Positions 49,023-58,708 of a stretch of DNA of 64,000 nt are shown in pieces. This stretch comes from Phytomonospora endophytica (GTDB lineage Bacteria; Actinomycetota; Actinomycetes; Mycobacteriales; Micromonosporaceae). A model generated the notes under the pieces. It was given only the letters and a program-made list of their open reading frames with translations. It was not told where the DNA came from and did no database searches. Position 1 is the stretch's first letter; the number at the start of each line of letters is the position of its first letter. The stretch lies in contig NZ_JACHGT010000002.1 in NCBI RefSeq assembly GCF_014202425.1, positions 394,900 through 458,899 of the forward strand. Reading direction: 5' to 3'. The position numbers were made by a program, and so were the translations under genes.

Positions 49023-49479
49023 CCGGCTTGCCGCGCGAGTAGTACTTCTCGGTGTTCTTCAGCTGGCGGCTGCGGTAGTCGGCGCCGAACAGCGTCAACC
49101 CCATCAGGCCGATGAAGACGCCCGCGATCGTGACCGCCCAGAAGGTCAGCAGCGCGACCAGGAAGTCGCCGAGGCCGTTCTCGAAAGGCCCGCGGCCCGC
49201 CGCGAGCGGCCCCAGCACGACCGACAGGATCCCGGCGACGACGATCGCCAGGCCCGCCTCGGCGATCATGTTCTGCACCGAACCACGACGGCCCCACCAG
49301 ACGCCCGCCGCGATCGCGAGGACACCGATCACCCCGACCATGACCAGGCCGAGGTTCGTGTCACCGTCCTCGCTGCTGGAATCGTTGTTGTTCATCAGGA
49401 ACGCGGCCCCGACGTACACGACGACGAGGGCGGCGGCGAAGACTGCGCTGGGAATCCAGCGCGCGCGGGGATTGCTCAC
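49009..49479 (-). CDS. Conserved hypothetical membrane protein, 4 TM
   Basis: 156 residues from GTG 49479. Four membrane segments: AVFAAALVVVYVGAAFL, LVMVGVIGVLAIAAGVWW, AEAGLAIVVAGILSVVLGPLA, LLTFWAVTIAGVFIGLMGL, and a basic cytosolic tail (YRSRQLKNTEKYYSRGK). A short acidic loop (NNNDSSSEDGD) follows the first helix. No family recognised. TACATA lies 6 nt upstream of the GTG, a near match to a leaderless -10. Confidence 0.75.
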   Translation of the reverse strand: MSNPRARWIPSAVFAAALVVVYVGAAFLMNNNDSSSEDGDTNLGLVMVGVIGVLAIAAGVWWGRRGSVQNMIAEAGLAIVVAGILSVVLGPLAAGRGPFENGLGDFLVALLTFWAVTIAGVFIGLMGLTLFGADYRSRQLKNTEKYYSRGKPVRKR

Positions 49480-49529
49480 GGCAAATATGTACCCGAGATG
49501 AAGCTCACGGCGCAAGCCCTCTGGGGGAA

Positions 49530-49976
49530 TCAGCGGCGCCGGGTCACCACGACGTACGCCGCGACAACCGCCGAGGCCGCGCCCGCCAGGAGCATCGCGT
49601 AACCCGGCCAGACGTCGGGGATCACGAGATCGCCGTCGCCCGTGGGACGCGACAGGCCGACGACGACCGCGAACCACACGACACCCGGCAGCAGCGCGGT
49701 GATGCGCCAGTTCGTCAGCCACACCGCGAGGATCGTCAGACCCGCGTTGACGATCAGGGCCATCGCCGCGGAGACCGGGAGGAAGACACCGTGAAAGCGC
49801 AACGGGACCAGGAAGGACTCGATCACCGCGAAGACCAGGGCGGTGGAACCGACGAGGGCCGCGCCCGAGAGGCGGATCGCCAGCGACAGGGCCGGCGGGG
49901 GCGGCGGAGTGCGTGCGGGGAGCTCGGGGGTCGTGCTGGGATCCACGGGGGAAGCCATGGAAGTGTCGGTGCTCAC
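49530..49976 (-). CDS. Conserved hypothetical membrane protein next to mshB
   Basis: 148 residues, GTG start. A Pro-rich cytosolic leader of about 30 residues, then four membrane helices (LSLAIRLSGAALVGSTALVFAVIE, FLPVSAAMALIVNAGLTILAVWL, ALLPGVVWFAVVVGL, MLLAGAASAVVAAYVVV). Small four-helix proteins directly downstream of mshB are common in actinobacteria (I think DUF6113), but the role is unknown. Leaderless promoter box TACCCT at 49983-49988. Confidence 0.75.
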   Translation of the reverse strand: MSTDTSMASPVDPSTTPELPARTPPPPPALSLAIRLSGAALVGSTALVFAVIESFLVPLRFHGVFLPVSAAMALIVNAGLTILAVWLTNWRITALLPGVVWFAVVVGLSRPTGDGDLVIPDVWPGYAMLLAGAASAVVAAYVVVTRRR

Positions 49977-49982
49977 TTGGGG

Positions 49983-49988
49983 AGGGTA
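49983..49988 (-). promoter_or_regulatory. -10 box of the membrane protein gene, leaderless
   Basis: TACCCT on the minus strand, 6 nt before GTG 49976; identical to the dapD box. Confidence 0.5.
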
Positions 49989-50089
49989 GCTCGGGGGGAT
50001 GGGAGGGGGGTGTGCGACACGGGGGGCTCCGTGTCGGCACGCCGAGTCCGGACCGCTGCGGGACTCCGTCCCCGGACCCGGGACTTTCG

Positions 50090-50112
50090 GTCCCGGGCCT
50101 TCGGCCCGGGAC
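50090..50112 (-). terminator. Hairpin at the end of mshB
   Basis: 10-bp perfect stem GTCCCGGGCC/GGCCCGGGAC with a 3-nt loop; its right arm touches the mshB stop codon. A second similar arm (GGACCCGGGAC) lies just left, so alternative pairings exist. Confidence 0.5.
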
Positions 50113-50990
50113 TAAACGAGACCTGCGAACAGGTCCGTCTCCCACTCCGGTCCGCCTTCCACCGTTCTCGTTCCCGGGCCCCTCTTTCCCGTCGCGAGCG
50201 TGTAGTACTCGACTTCCAGGCCCGCCTCGCCCAGTTCCGCCGCCAAGGTGAACATCCAGTCCCCACCGGGGATCTGCGACGCGTGGGCCCGCAGCGCCTC
50301 CAGTTTCCGTTCGCCCGTGCCCGTCGCGTTGATCCGCGCGTCGATTTCCTCGTCCTTCGCTCCGAAAGGGAGGTCTTCGACGCGTTCGACTTCCGCGAAG
50401 GGGTTCTCCGCCGACTGTTTGAAGTGGTCGAACATCTCCGCCAGATCGCGGCGGGCCACGGTCGTGTAATAGAGCTTGTCGACCGTGTGATCCGCCGACG
50501 CCAGCTCGATCGCGCGGACCGTGACACGGTGGGCCTGGATGTGATCCGGGTGGCCGTAGAAGCCGTTCGCGTCATAGGTGACCACCACCTGCGGGCGCAC
50601 CTCGCGCACGACCTCCGCCAAATGGGCCGCCGCCTCGTCGAGGTCCGCGCTCCAGAACGCGCGCGGGTTGTCGTTCGTCGGCAGGCCCATCATGCCGCTG
50701 TCGCGGTAACGGCCCGCCCCGCCCAGCCAGCGGTGGTCCTCGACGCCCAGGGCCGCGCAGGCCGCGTTGAGCTCGGCGATCCGCCAGCCGCCCAGCTGGT
50801 CGGCCTGCGCCGCCTCCAGCTGCGCCAGAGCCGGCACATGGATCTCGCCCTCCTCCCCCAGGGTGCACGTCACGAGAGTCACGTGAGTACCCGGATCAGC
50901 GGCGTAGAGGGCCATGGTGGCGCCCGTGCCGATGCTCTCGTCGTCGGGATGGGCGTGTACGAAGAGGATTCGTCTGGCCGCGTCAATCAC
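50112..50990 (-). CDS. mshB: 1D-myo-inositol 2-acetamido-2-deoxy-glucopyranoside deacetylase (mycothiol synthesis)
   Basis: 292 residues. Zinc-dependent LmbE-fold deacetylase that makes GlcN-Ins, the second mycothiol step. Metal ligands: HAHPDDE near residue 14-18 and the C-terminal GHPDHIQAH His near 150; other family features are [25 protein letters not shown] and the late VEYY block. Mca, the conjugate amidase paralogue, is longer in its substrate loop; length and neighbours favour MshB. GTG start preceded by TATGTT at 6 nt (leaderless). Confidence 0.92.
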   Translation of the reverse strand: MIDAARRILFVHAHPDDESIGTGATMALYAADPGTHVTLVTCTLGEEGEIHVPALAQLEAAQADQLGGWRIAELNAACAALGVEDHRWLGGAGRYRDSGMMGLPTNDNPRAFWSADLDEAAAHLAEVVREVRPQVVVTYDANGFYGHPDHIQAHRVTVRAIELASADHTVDKLYYTTVARRDLAEMFDHFKQSAENPFAEVERVEDLPFGAKDEEIDARINATGTGERKLEALRAHASQIPGGDWMFTLAAELGEAGLEVEYYTLATGKRGPGTRTVEGGPEWETDLFAGLV

Positions 50991-50996
50991 GCTGAG

Positions 50997-51002
50997 AACA
51001 TA
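50997..51002 (-). promoter_or_regulatory. -10 box of mshB, leaderless
   Basis: TATGTT on the minus strand, exactly 6 nt before GTG 50990, squeezed between mshB and the terminator of the transporter operon. Confidence 0.55.
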
Positions 51003-51006
51003 GCGC

Positions 51007-51045
51007 GACGGCCCCTCCCGTGGGGTGGGTACGGGAGGGGCCGTC
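51007..51045 (-). terminator. Terminator of peptide transporter operon 1
   Basis: Perfect 15-bp stem (51007-51021 with 51031-51045) and 9-nt loop, 25 nt past the last gene of the operon. Confidence 0.8.
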
Positions 51046-51069
51046 AGGTGCGGGTGGAAAGCCTTCGGT

Positions 51070-52094
<1,025 letters not shown>

Positions 52095-52095
<1 letters not shown>

Positions 52096-53144
52096 CAGGC
52101 GTCCACCTTCTCAATGACCTCATCGCTGATGGTCGCGCGGACGGCCTCGGAGAGGTGGCACGCGACCGTGTGGTTCTTCAGGCCCTGCACCACTTCCAGC
52201 TCGGGCCGGATCTTCGCGCAGGGACCGTCGCCGCCGAGCATGGCGTGCGCGCAACGCGGGTGGAAGGCGCAGCCGGAAGGCACGTTGAGCAGACTCGGGG
52301 GGTTGCCGGGGATCGGCTTGAGGTCCTCGCTGGCGTCACCGTGCAGGCTGGGCACCGAGTTGAGCAGGCCCCACGTGTACGGGTGGTGCGGCTTGCGCAG
52401 CACCTGCTCGACGGTGCCCTTCTCGACCGCGCGGCCGCCGTACATGACCAGCACGTCGTCGGCGATCTGGGTGATCACGCCCAGGTCGTGGGTGATCATG
52501 ATGATCGCCGAGTTGAACTCCTTCTGCAGATCCCCGAGCAGGTCGAGGATCTGGGCCTGGACGGTCACGTCGAGGGCCGTGGTCGGCTCGTCGGCGATGA
52601 TCAGGTCCGGGTCGTTGACCAGGGCCATGGCGATCATCGCGCGCTGGCGCATACCACCGGAGAACTCGTGCGGGTACTGCTTCACCCGGCGCTGCGGCTC
52701 GGGAATGCCGACCCGGTCGAGCATCTCGACGGCGCGCTTGAGCGCGACCTCCTTGGACACCTTGTGGTGGATCCGGTAGGCCTCGACGATCTGGCGGCCG
52801 ATCGAGTAGTACGGGTGCAGCGCGGTCAGCGGATCCTGGAAGATCATCGCCATGTCCTTGCCGCGCATCTTCTGCACGGTGGAGTGCGGCGCGGCGACCA
52901 CGTCGGTGCCACCGACCGAGGCCCGGCCGGTGACCGTGGTGGCGCGCATGTTGTGCAGCCCCAGGAGCGTCAGGCTGGTGACGCTCTTACCGGAACCGGA
53001 CTCGCCGACGATGCCGAGGGTCTTGCCGCGTTCGACGCTGAACGAGACCCCGTCAACGGCCTTGACGATGCCGTCTTCGGTCTTGAAGTGGACCTTCAGG
53101 TCCTCGACCTCTAGGTACGGGGTGCCCGTGGTGACGGTGCTCAA
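52095..53144 (-). CDS. Peptide ABC transporter ATP-binding protein (OppD/DppD type), operon 1
   Basis: 349 residues, TTG start with GGAGAG close upstream. Walker [10 protein letters not shown]-loop [12 protein letters not shown], signature SGGMRQR, Walker [14 protein letters not shown]-loop ITHDLGVI, and the C-terminal oligopeptide-family end [20 protein letters not shown] with the same spaced cysteines as its partner. Energises import through the permeases at 53158 and 56079. Confidence 0.93.
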
Positions 53145-53157
53145 CTCTCCAAGCCTC

Positions 53158-54147
53158 CTAGCTCAGCCGGACACGGGGGTCGATGGCCGCGTACAACATG
53201 TCGACGATGAAGGTCCCGAACACCACGAAGGTCGCCGCGATCAGCACGGTCGCCATGACGATCGGCAGGTTGCGGGCCGTGATCGCGTCGAGGCTGAGCT
53301 TCCCGAGGCCGTTGAGCCCGAAGATGGACTCGGTCACCACGGCGCCGCCGAGCAGGCCGCCCAGGCCGAGGCCGGCGGACGTCGCCAGCGGAGTCGCCGA
53401 GGCGCGCAACGCGTGCCTCCAGAAGACCACCCGGTCCTTGAGGCCCTTGGCCCGTGAGGTCCGGATGAAGTCCTCGTCCAAGGTCTCCAGCATCTGCGAG
53501 CGGGAAAGCCTGGCGTCGAAGGCGAAACCGACGATGGCCAGGGTCGCCCAGGGCATTATCATGCCCCCGGCGAAGGCGAGTGGATCGTCGAGCAGCGGCG
53601 TGTAGCTGGGTTGCGGCAGGATCTCCAGCTGATATCGGAAGATCAGCAGGAGCATCGGGCCGACGAAGTAGATGGGGAGCGCGCCGCCGATGAGGGTCGC
53701 GGCGATGGTGCCGCGGTCGACGGCCGTTCCGCGTTTGCGTGCCGCGATCACGCCCGAGGAGACCGAGATCAGGGTCTGGATGATCCAGGCGCCGATGGCC
53801 ACCGAGGCGCTGACCGGCAGGGCCCGGGCCACGATCTCCGAGACTTCCTGGTTCTGCGTGTAGGAGTAGCCGAAACAAGGGGCCGAGCAGTCCTTGGCCC
53901 AGTCACCCTCACCGAGCGTCCGCCCGGCGAAGATGCCGCCCATGTACTCGACGTACTGCGTCATGATCGGCCGGTCGAGCCCAAGTCCGTCGCGGACCGC
54001 CTCGATCTGTGCGGGCTGGCACCGGGTTCCACAGAGGATCCGGGCCGGGTCGGAGGGAGCGGCGAAGAAGAGCATGAAGGTCCCGAAACTGACCACCGTC
54101 AGCGTCAAGACGATCAGGAGTAGTCGCCGCACAACAAAACGCAGCAT
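53158..54147 (-). CDS. Peptide ABC transporter permease (OppB/DppB type), operon 1
   Basis: 329 residues from ATG 54147 (AAGGTGG 9 nt upstream). Six membrane helices; first helix LRFVVRRLLLIVLTLTVVSF; EAA loop FIRTSRAKGLKDRVVFWRHALR for ATPase contact; ends in MLYAAIDPRVRLS as OppB proteins do. The outside loop after the first helix carries four cysteines (ILCGTRC, KDCSAPC), which could form disulfides. Confidence 0.92.
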   Translation of the reverse strand: MLRFVVRRLLLIVLTLTVVSFGTFMLFFAAPSDPARILCGTRCQPAQIEAVRDGLGLDRPIMTQYVEYMGGIFAGRTLGEGDWAKDCSAPCFGYSYTQNQEVSEIVARALPVSASVAIGAWIIQTLISVSSGVIAARKRGTAVDRGTIAATLIGGALPIYFVGPMLLLIFRYQLEILPQPSYTPLLDDPLAFAGGMIMPWATLAIVGFAFDARLSRSQMLETLDEDFIRTSRAKGLKDRVVFWRHALRASATPLATSAGLGLGGLLGGAVVTESIFGLNGLGKLSLDAITARNLPIVMATVLIAATFVVFGTFIVDMLYAAIDPRVRLS

Positions 54148-54202
54148 CGGATGAAACCACCTTGGTCGGCGCCGGAGACCCGGCTGTCTTGTCCTTCGGG
54201 GC

Positions 54203-54234
54203 GGCGGGGCCACGCCGTGACGCGTGGCCCCGCC
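54203..54234 (-). terminator. Hairpin between solute-binding and permease genes, operon 1
   Basis: Perfect 13-bp stem (54203-54215 with 54222-54234) and 6-nt loop, 45 nt after the solute-binding protein stop. It may reduce read-through so that the binding protein is made in excess. Confidence 0.7.
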
Positions 54235-54278
54235 TGGCTGACCAGGTCAGCCGATCGTACTTTCGCCTGTCTGAGTGA

Positions 54279-56042
54279 TCAGCCGGCGTTCAGCGCGGGG
54301 TCGCGCACGAAGAGCTTCGTGACGTCGACCGTGCTGAGGTTCTGCTGCAGGTACTGGCCGCCGACGTTGGAGCCGGTGATCCAGACGTTGTAGCTGGAGT
54401 CCAGCGGCACGTACGGCGCGAACTCCGTCAGGATCTTCTCGTCCAGCTCACCCCAGCCCGGGAGGGCCTCGGTGATGGGCAGGCCGCTGAGGCGGTCGAT
54501 CTCGTCCTCGATGGTCTTCTCGGTGAAGAACGAGTAGTTCGTACCGGTGTTGGCGTCGAGCACCAGGCCGTCCTCGCCCAGGCAGGGCGGGATGACCGTG
54601 GAGCCGGACGGCCAGTCCGCACCCCAGCCGGCCCAGTACAGGTCGTACTTGTTGGTCGGGTCACCGATCTGACCGTAGTAGTCGTCCGGGCTGATGGCGA
54701 TGGTCTCCAGCTCGATACCGGCCTTGGCGTACTCCTCCTTGAACATGTCGGCGATCTGGCCCGACAGTTCACCGTCGTTGGAGTAGGCGTAGCGCAGCTT
54801 CGTGGCCTTGCCGCCGAGGAGGCCCTTGGCCTTCTCGATGTCGGTCGGGTAGACGTTGAACTCCTTGTAACCCGGCACGGACTTCGTCATGAAGCTCGTG
54901 TTCGGCTTACCGGCGAACTCGCCACCGTTCAGCTGGATCCAGCGGTCACGCGGCACCGCGTAGTTCAGGGCCTGGCGAACGGCCAGGTCCTTCACGCGCA
55001 GGTTGTTGATCGCCAGGTAGCCGTTGTACTTCTGCTCACCGTGGACGAGACGACCCTTGTACTTGTCCATGTTGCCGGTGACGTTGCCCAGGATGTCGGG
55101 GTGGACACCGGTGAACGACCACAGGTTCTCATCGCCGGAGGCGTTGGCGTCGAGACGGACCGAGTTGTCCTTGGGCTCGGTGCCGAACTCGAAGGTCCAC
55201 TTGTCCGGGTACGCGTGGCGGATCGGGTCGCTGTCGGCGGCCCAGTGCTCGTTGCGGACCAGGGTCATCGACTCGCCGAGGGTGCGCGACTCGATCTTGT
55301 ACGGACCGGACGAGAACGGCTTGTTGTCGTAGTCGGTCTTGGTGTCCTTGGCCTCGGGCACCGGGGTGGTGTTCGGCATCGCGACCGCGAAGGGAACCTC
55401 ACAACGGGCGGTGTCGAAGCTGAAGGTCAGCTTGTTGCCGTCGACCTTGACGCCCGGCGGGACCTTCTCGGCGCCGTCGTACGGGCCCTTGTACTCACGG
55501 CTCTCCTGCAGCCAGTTCTGCAGGAACTGCGCGCCGTCGGCGAGCTCGGGCGAGAAGCTGCGGGCGATGCCGTAGGCCACGTCCTGAGCGGTGATGACGG
55601 TGCCGTCTTCGTACTTAAGGCCGTCCTTGAGCGTGAATTCCCAAGTCTTGCAGTCTCCGGCGACGTCCTTGCCCGAGTCGGTCGCGAGGTCGCCGACGAG
55701 CTGGATGCTGCCGTCACCGACCTCTTTGTAACCGGTCAGGGTACGGCCGAGCAGACCGCTCTGGATCATCATGAAGGAGCCGACGTAGGTGCGCGCCGGG
55801 TCAAGGTGGGTGAAGTCCGTCAGACCGATGTACTTCAGCGTTCCGCCGGTCTGAGCGCCCTCGACCGGCGCGGCCGGTCCCTTGGCGTCCTCGGCGGTAC
55901 CGATGATGTCGAGGGAGCCCTGGGTCCCCTCATTCGTGCCTTCGCCGCTGCCGTCACCGCTGTTCGTGGAACACGCGGTGAGCGCCAGCGAGAGCACCAA
56001 ACCGCCGAGAACGGCGACCCTGGCGTGCTTTCTCACTGCCAT
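54279..56042 (-). CDS. Peptide ABC transporter solute-binding lipoprotein (SBP family 5), operon 1
   Basis: 587 residues from ATG 56042 (GAGGAG upstream). Lipoprotein signal: basic start, hydrophobic core and lipobox LTAC (Cys about 24), followed by a Gly/Ser/Glu linker. The mature protein is a family 5 extracellular binding protein: GGTLKYIGLTDFTHLDPARTY, WEFTLKDGLKYEDGTVITAQDVAYGIARSF, FSSGPYKIES. It binds peptides or similar solutes outside the membrane and hands them to the permeases. Confidence 0.94.
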   Translation of the reverse strand: MAVRKHARVAVLGGLVLSLALTACSTNSGDGSGEGTNEGTQGSLDIIGTAEDAKGPAAPVEGAQTGGTLKYIGLTDFTHLDPARTYVGSFMMIQSGLLGRTLTGYKEVGDGSIQLVGDLATDSGKDVAGDCKTWEFTLKDGLKYEDGTVITAQDVAYGIARSFSPELADGAQFLQNWLQESREYKGPYDGAEKVPPGVKVDGNKLTFSFDTARCEVPFAVAMPNTTPVPEAKDTKTDYDNKPFSSGPYKIESRTLGESMTLVRNEHWAADSDPIRHAYPDKWTFEFGTEPKDNSVRLDANASGDENLWSFTGVHPDILGNVTGNMDKYKGRLVHGEQKYNGYLAINNLRVKDLAVRQALNYAVPRDRWIQLNGGEFAGKPNTSFMTKSVPGYKEFNVYPTDIEKAKGLLGGKATKLRYAYSNDGELSGQIADMFKEEYAKAGIELETIAISPDDYYGQIGDPTNKYDLYWAGWGADWPSGSTVIPPCLGEDGLVLDANTGTNYSFFTEKTIEDEIDRLSGLPITEALPGWGELDEKILTEFAPYVPLDSSYNVWITGSNVGGQYLQQNLSTVDVTKLFVRDPALNAG

Positions 56043-56078
56043 TACTCCTCTATTCGTTTTCCGTGCGGGCAGCACGGC

Positions 56079-57098
56079 TTACCGGTTCGACTTCGGGTTG
56101 AGCGCATCACGCACGGCGTCGCCGAACAGGTTGAAGGTCAACACCAGCAGGAAGATGGTGCCGCCACTAATGACCAGCAGGAACCAGCCGTTGAGGCCCT
56201 GCATCTTTCCGACCGCGAAGTTGACCAGGCGGCCAAGGTCGGGGTGGGGATGTCCCACACCGATGTTGAGGAACGCGAGGTAGGCCTGGAAGCCGACGAA
56301 TCCGGGGACCGCCATGGAGAAGGAGACCAGGATCGGCGCCCACACGTTCGGGAGGATCTGCTTGAAGATGATGTGCCAGTTCCCGGCGCCCGAGGCGCGG
56401 GCGGCCTCGATGAACTCGCGCTCGCGCAGGGAGATGACCTGGCCGCGGGTGAGGCGCGCGGTGCCGACCCAGCCGAAGATGAGCAGGATCCCGGTGACCA
56501 TCAGGCCGGAGAGGATCAGCGGCCGCTCGCTGGGGCCGCCGAAGAAGACCTCCTGCATGATCGGGAAGGCCGCCAGGGCGACGATCAGGAACGGCAGGCT
56601 GAGCATCACGTCGATGATCCAGTTGATGACCGCGTCGACCCAGCCGCCGAGGAAGCCGGCGGTGGCGCCGATGATCGCGCCGATCGCCGTGGCGAGGATC
56701 GCGCAGATGATCGAGATCGTCAGCGAGGTGCGCATGCCCGTCAGCAGCTGCATGAGGACGTCTTCGCCGTTGCCCTGCAGGATGCCGAGCCAGTGCGAGC
56801 CGCTCACGCCGACGAAGCCCAGCGGGACCGAGCTGCGGTCGAGCAGGTCCGGGTTGTGCGCGTAGGCGTCGGTGCCGTAGATCGCCGTCCACAGTGGAAC
56901 GCCGTAGGCGGCGAGGAGGATCCCGAGGATCAGGGCCCCGGTGACCCGGGCGGTACGGTCGCGCTTGAGCCGGATCCACGCCATCTGGCCGGGCGAACGG
57001 CCGTGGACGGACTGCTGCTTTCCGTCGACGGTCTCCGTCACGACCACCTCGGGTTCGATAGACCCGGGGTCGGTGATCGGCTCGATCATTCCGGTCAT
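56079..57098 (-). CDS. Peptide ABC transporter permease (OppC/DppC type), operon 1
   Basis: 339 residues from ATG 57098 (AGAGGAG 11 nt upstream). A 50-residue cytosolic start, then six membrane helices. EAA loop FIEAARASGAGNWHIIFKQILPNV, C-terminal FGDAVRDALNPKSNR as in OppC. Unusually this is the first gene of its operon, before the binding protein; in the neighbouring operon and in most dpp/opp operons the binding protein comes first. Confidence 0.92.
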   Translation of the reverse strand: MTGMIEPITDPGSIEPEVVVTETVDGKQQSVHGRSPGQMAWIRLKRDRTARVTGALILGILLAAYGVPLWTAIYGTDAYAHNPDLLDRSSVPLGFVGVSGSHWLGILQGNGEDVLMQLLTGMRTSLTISIICAILATAIGAIIGATAGFLGGWVDAVINWIIDVMLSLPFLIVALAAFPIMQEVFFGGPSERPLILSGLMVTGILLIFGWVGTARLTRGQVISLREREFIEAARASGAGNWHIIFKQILPNVWAPILVSFSMAVPGFVGFQAYLAFLNIGVGHPHPDLGRLVNFAVGKMQGLNGWFLLVISGGTIFLLVLTFNLFGDAVRDALNPKSNR

Positions 57099-57620
57099 CG
57101 GCCGCGTCGCTCCTCTTAGGACAGGGACAAGGGGAGACCGACACTGTCGGTGATGAGCCACACAGTGCCGTTCCTCACTGCAACGTAGCCTCGCGCGGGC
57201 CGTTTCAGAACGCCGCCCGTCATCGGTTGGATAACAAGTCGATCACAGGCCGGAATGAAGGTGTGTAAGACGTTGAATGACGCTCAACCGGATTCCAAGT
57301 GGCCGATGGCGCCATCCTCCTTATGGTCATCTAGCTGGGCGATCAGTGCCGCGGGAAAGAGACGTCCGGGCCAGGGGCGTAGGCCACCTGTCAGGGCCCG
57401 GCTGAGCAGCGAAGATTTTCGGCGGGGCCCGGTGGACGTCCGGCCGGCCGGTTTCGAGCGCTCACGCTCACGCGCGGTGCGCGCTTCGGAGCACCCGCGC
57501 GGAGGCGTCGTGGCCGCCCGGGAGCGCTTTGATCTCCGCCCCACGGCGGAGGCGGCCACTCCTGCGGCGGCGTGGCGCGTGGGCCGTGTGACGCCGTGCG
57601 GCATAGTGACGGACGCACTA
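57099..57620. other. Upstream region of peptide transporter operon 1
   Basis: No gene seen in 520 bp; small frames encode low-complexity peptides. It contains the shared element at 57221-57239 and must hold the promoter of operon 1; the rest shows no clear structure. Confidence 0.4.
57221..57239. promoter_or_regulatory. Element shared by both transporter operons (copy 1)
   Basis: CATCGGTTGGATAACAAGT, 16 of 19 positions identical to the element at 63609-63627. It lies about 125 nt upstream of the first gene of operon 1, in the same orientation relative to transcription as copy 2. Confidence 0.5.
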
Positions 57621-57623
57621 AAA

Positions 57624-57670
57624 ACGGCCACGACCGGAAACCGCGCTGGGCGATTTCCGGCCGTGGCCGT
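57624..57670 (-). terminator. Rho-independent terminator of peptide transporter operon 2
   Basis: 17-bp stem with one mismatch (57624-57640 with 57654-57670), loop 13 nt; on the minus strand it is followed by TTTTT. A classical terminator 16 nt past the last gene. Confidence 0.9.
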
Positions 57671-57685
57671 GTTGCTTCCGGTCCC

Positions 57686-58708
57686 CTACTCGACGGCGTG
57701 CACCACGTCTCGGACCGCGGCGTAGTGGCAGGCGTTGGGGTGGGGTGCGCCCTGACGGATCTGCAGGAGCGGCTCTTCGGCCGCGCACTTGTCGGTGGCC
57801 TTCCAGCAGCGCGTCCGGAACCGGCAGCCCGAGGGCGGGTTGGCCGGCGACGGGACGTCGCCTTCCAGGACGATCTCGTCGCGGTGACCGCGAAGAGTCG
57901 GGTCCGGGACGGGCACCGCGGAGAGCAGCGCCTGGGTGTAGGGGTGCATCGGGGACTCGTAGATCTCGTCCTCGGTGCCCAGTTCGGCGATCTTGCCCAG
58001 GTACATCACCGCGACACGGTCGGCGATGTGCCGGACGACGGACAGGTCGTGCGCGATGAACACATAGGACAGACCCAGCTCGTCCTGGAGCTCTTCGAGC
58101 AGGTTGATGACCTGAGCCTGGATCGACACGTCGAGGGCCGAGACCGGCTCGTCGCAGATCAGGATCTCCGGCTTGAGGGCCAGCGCGCGGGCGATCCCGA
58201 TGCGCTGACGCTGACCGCCGGAGAACTGGTGCGGATAACGGTTGATGTGGTCGGGGTTCAGGCCGACGACGTCGAGGAGGTCCTGCACGGCCTTGCGGCG
58301 ACCGGCCTTCGGCACCACGTCGGGGTGGATGGCGAAAGGCTCGCCGATGATGTCGCCGACGGTCATGCGCGGGTTCAGCGACGTGTACGGGTCCTGGAAC
58401 ACCATCTGCACGTTCCGGCGCAACCGGCGCATGCCGGCCCTGCCGAGCCGGGTGACGTCCTCACCGCGAACGGAGATGGATCCCTCCGTCGCGCTCTCCA
58501 GACCGACCAGGAGCTTCGCCAGGGTCGACTTCCCGCACCCGGACTCCCCGACGACGCCGAGGGTCTCGCCCTTCTTCAGGGTGAGGTCGACGCCGTCGAC
58601 GGCCTTGACGTGGCCGACGGTCGACTTGAAGACGATGCCCTGCCGGATAGGGAAGTGCTTGCGCAGTCCCTTGACCTCCAGGGCGATGTCGCCGGTGGGG
58701 CTAGACAT
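57686..58708 (-). CDS. Peptide ABC transporter ATP-binding protein (OppF/DppF type), operon 2
   Basis: 340 residues. Walker A GESGCGKST, Q-loop FQDPYTSLNPR, signature SGGQRQR, Walker B ILICDEPVSALD, H-loop FIAHDLSVV; C-terminal CRFRTRCWKATDKCAAEEP. Close paralogue of the protein at 51070, implying that the two operons arose by duplication of at least the ATPase part. ATG overlaps the preceding gene by 8 nt. Confidence 0.93.
   Translation of the reverse strand: MSSPTGDIALEVKGLRKHFPIRQGIVFKSTVGHVKAVDGVDLTLKKGETLGVVGESGCGKSTLAKLLVGLESATEGSISVRGEDVTRLGRAGMRRLRRNVQMVFQDPYTSLNPRMTVGDIIGEPFAIHPDVVPKAGRRKAVQDLLDVVGLNPDHINRYPHQFSGGQRQRIGIARALALKPEILICDEPVSALDVSIQAQVINLLEELQDELGLSYVFIAHDLSVVRHIADRVAVMYLGKIAELGTEDEIYESPMHPYTQALLSAVPVPDPTLRGHRDEIVLEGDVPSPANPPSGCRFRTRCWKATDKCAAEEPLLQIRQGAPHPNACHYAAVRDVVHAVE

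Noticed and set aside
55041..57119. 692-codon open frame on the plus strand
   Set aside because: Antisense to the solute-binding and OppC genes; no recognisable domain and no ribosome site.
57284..57631. 115-codon minus-strand frame in the gap between transporter operons
   Set aside because: No ribosome site, Arg/Ala-rich, overlaps the terminator region of operon 2.
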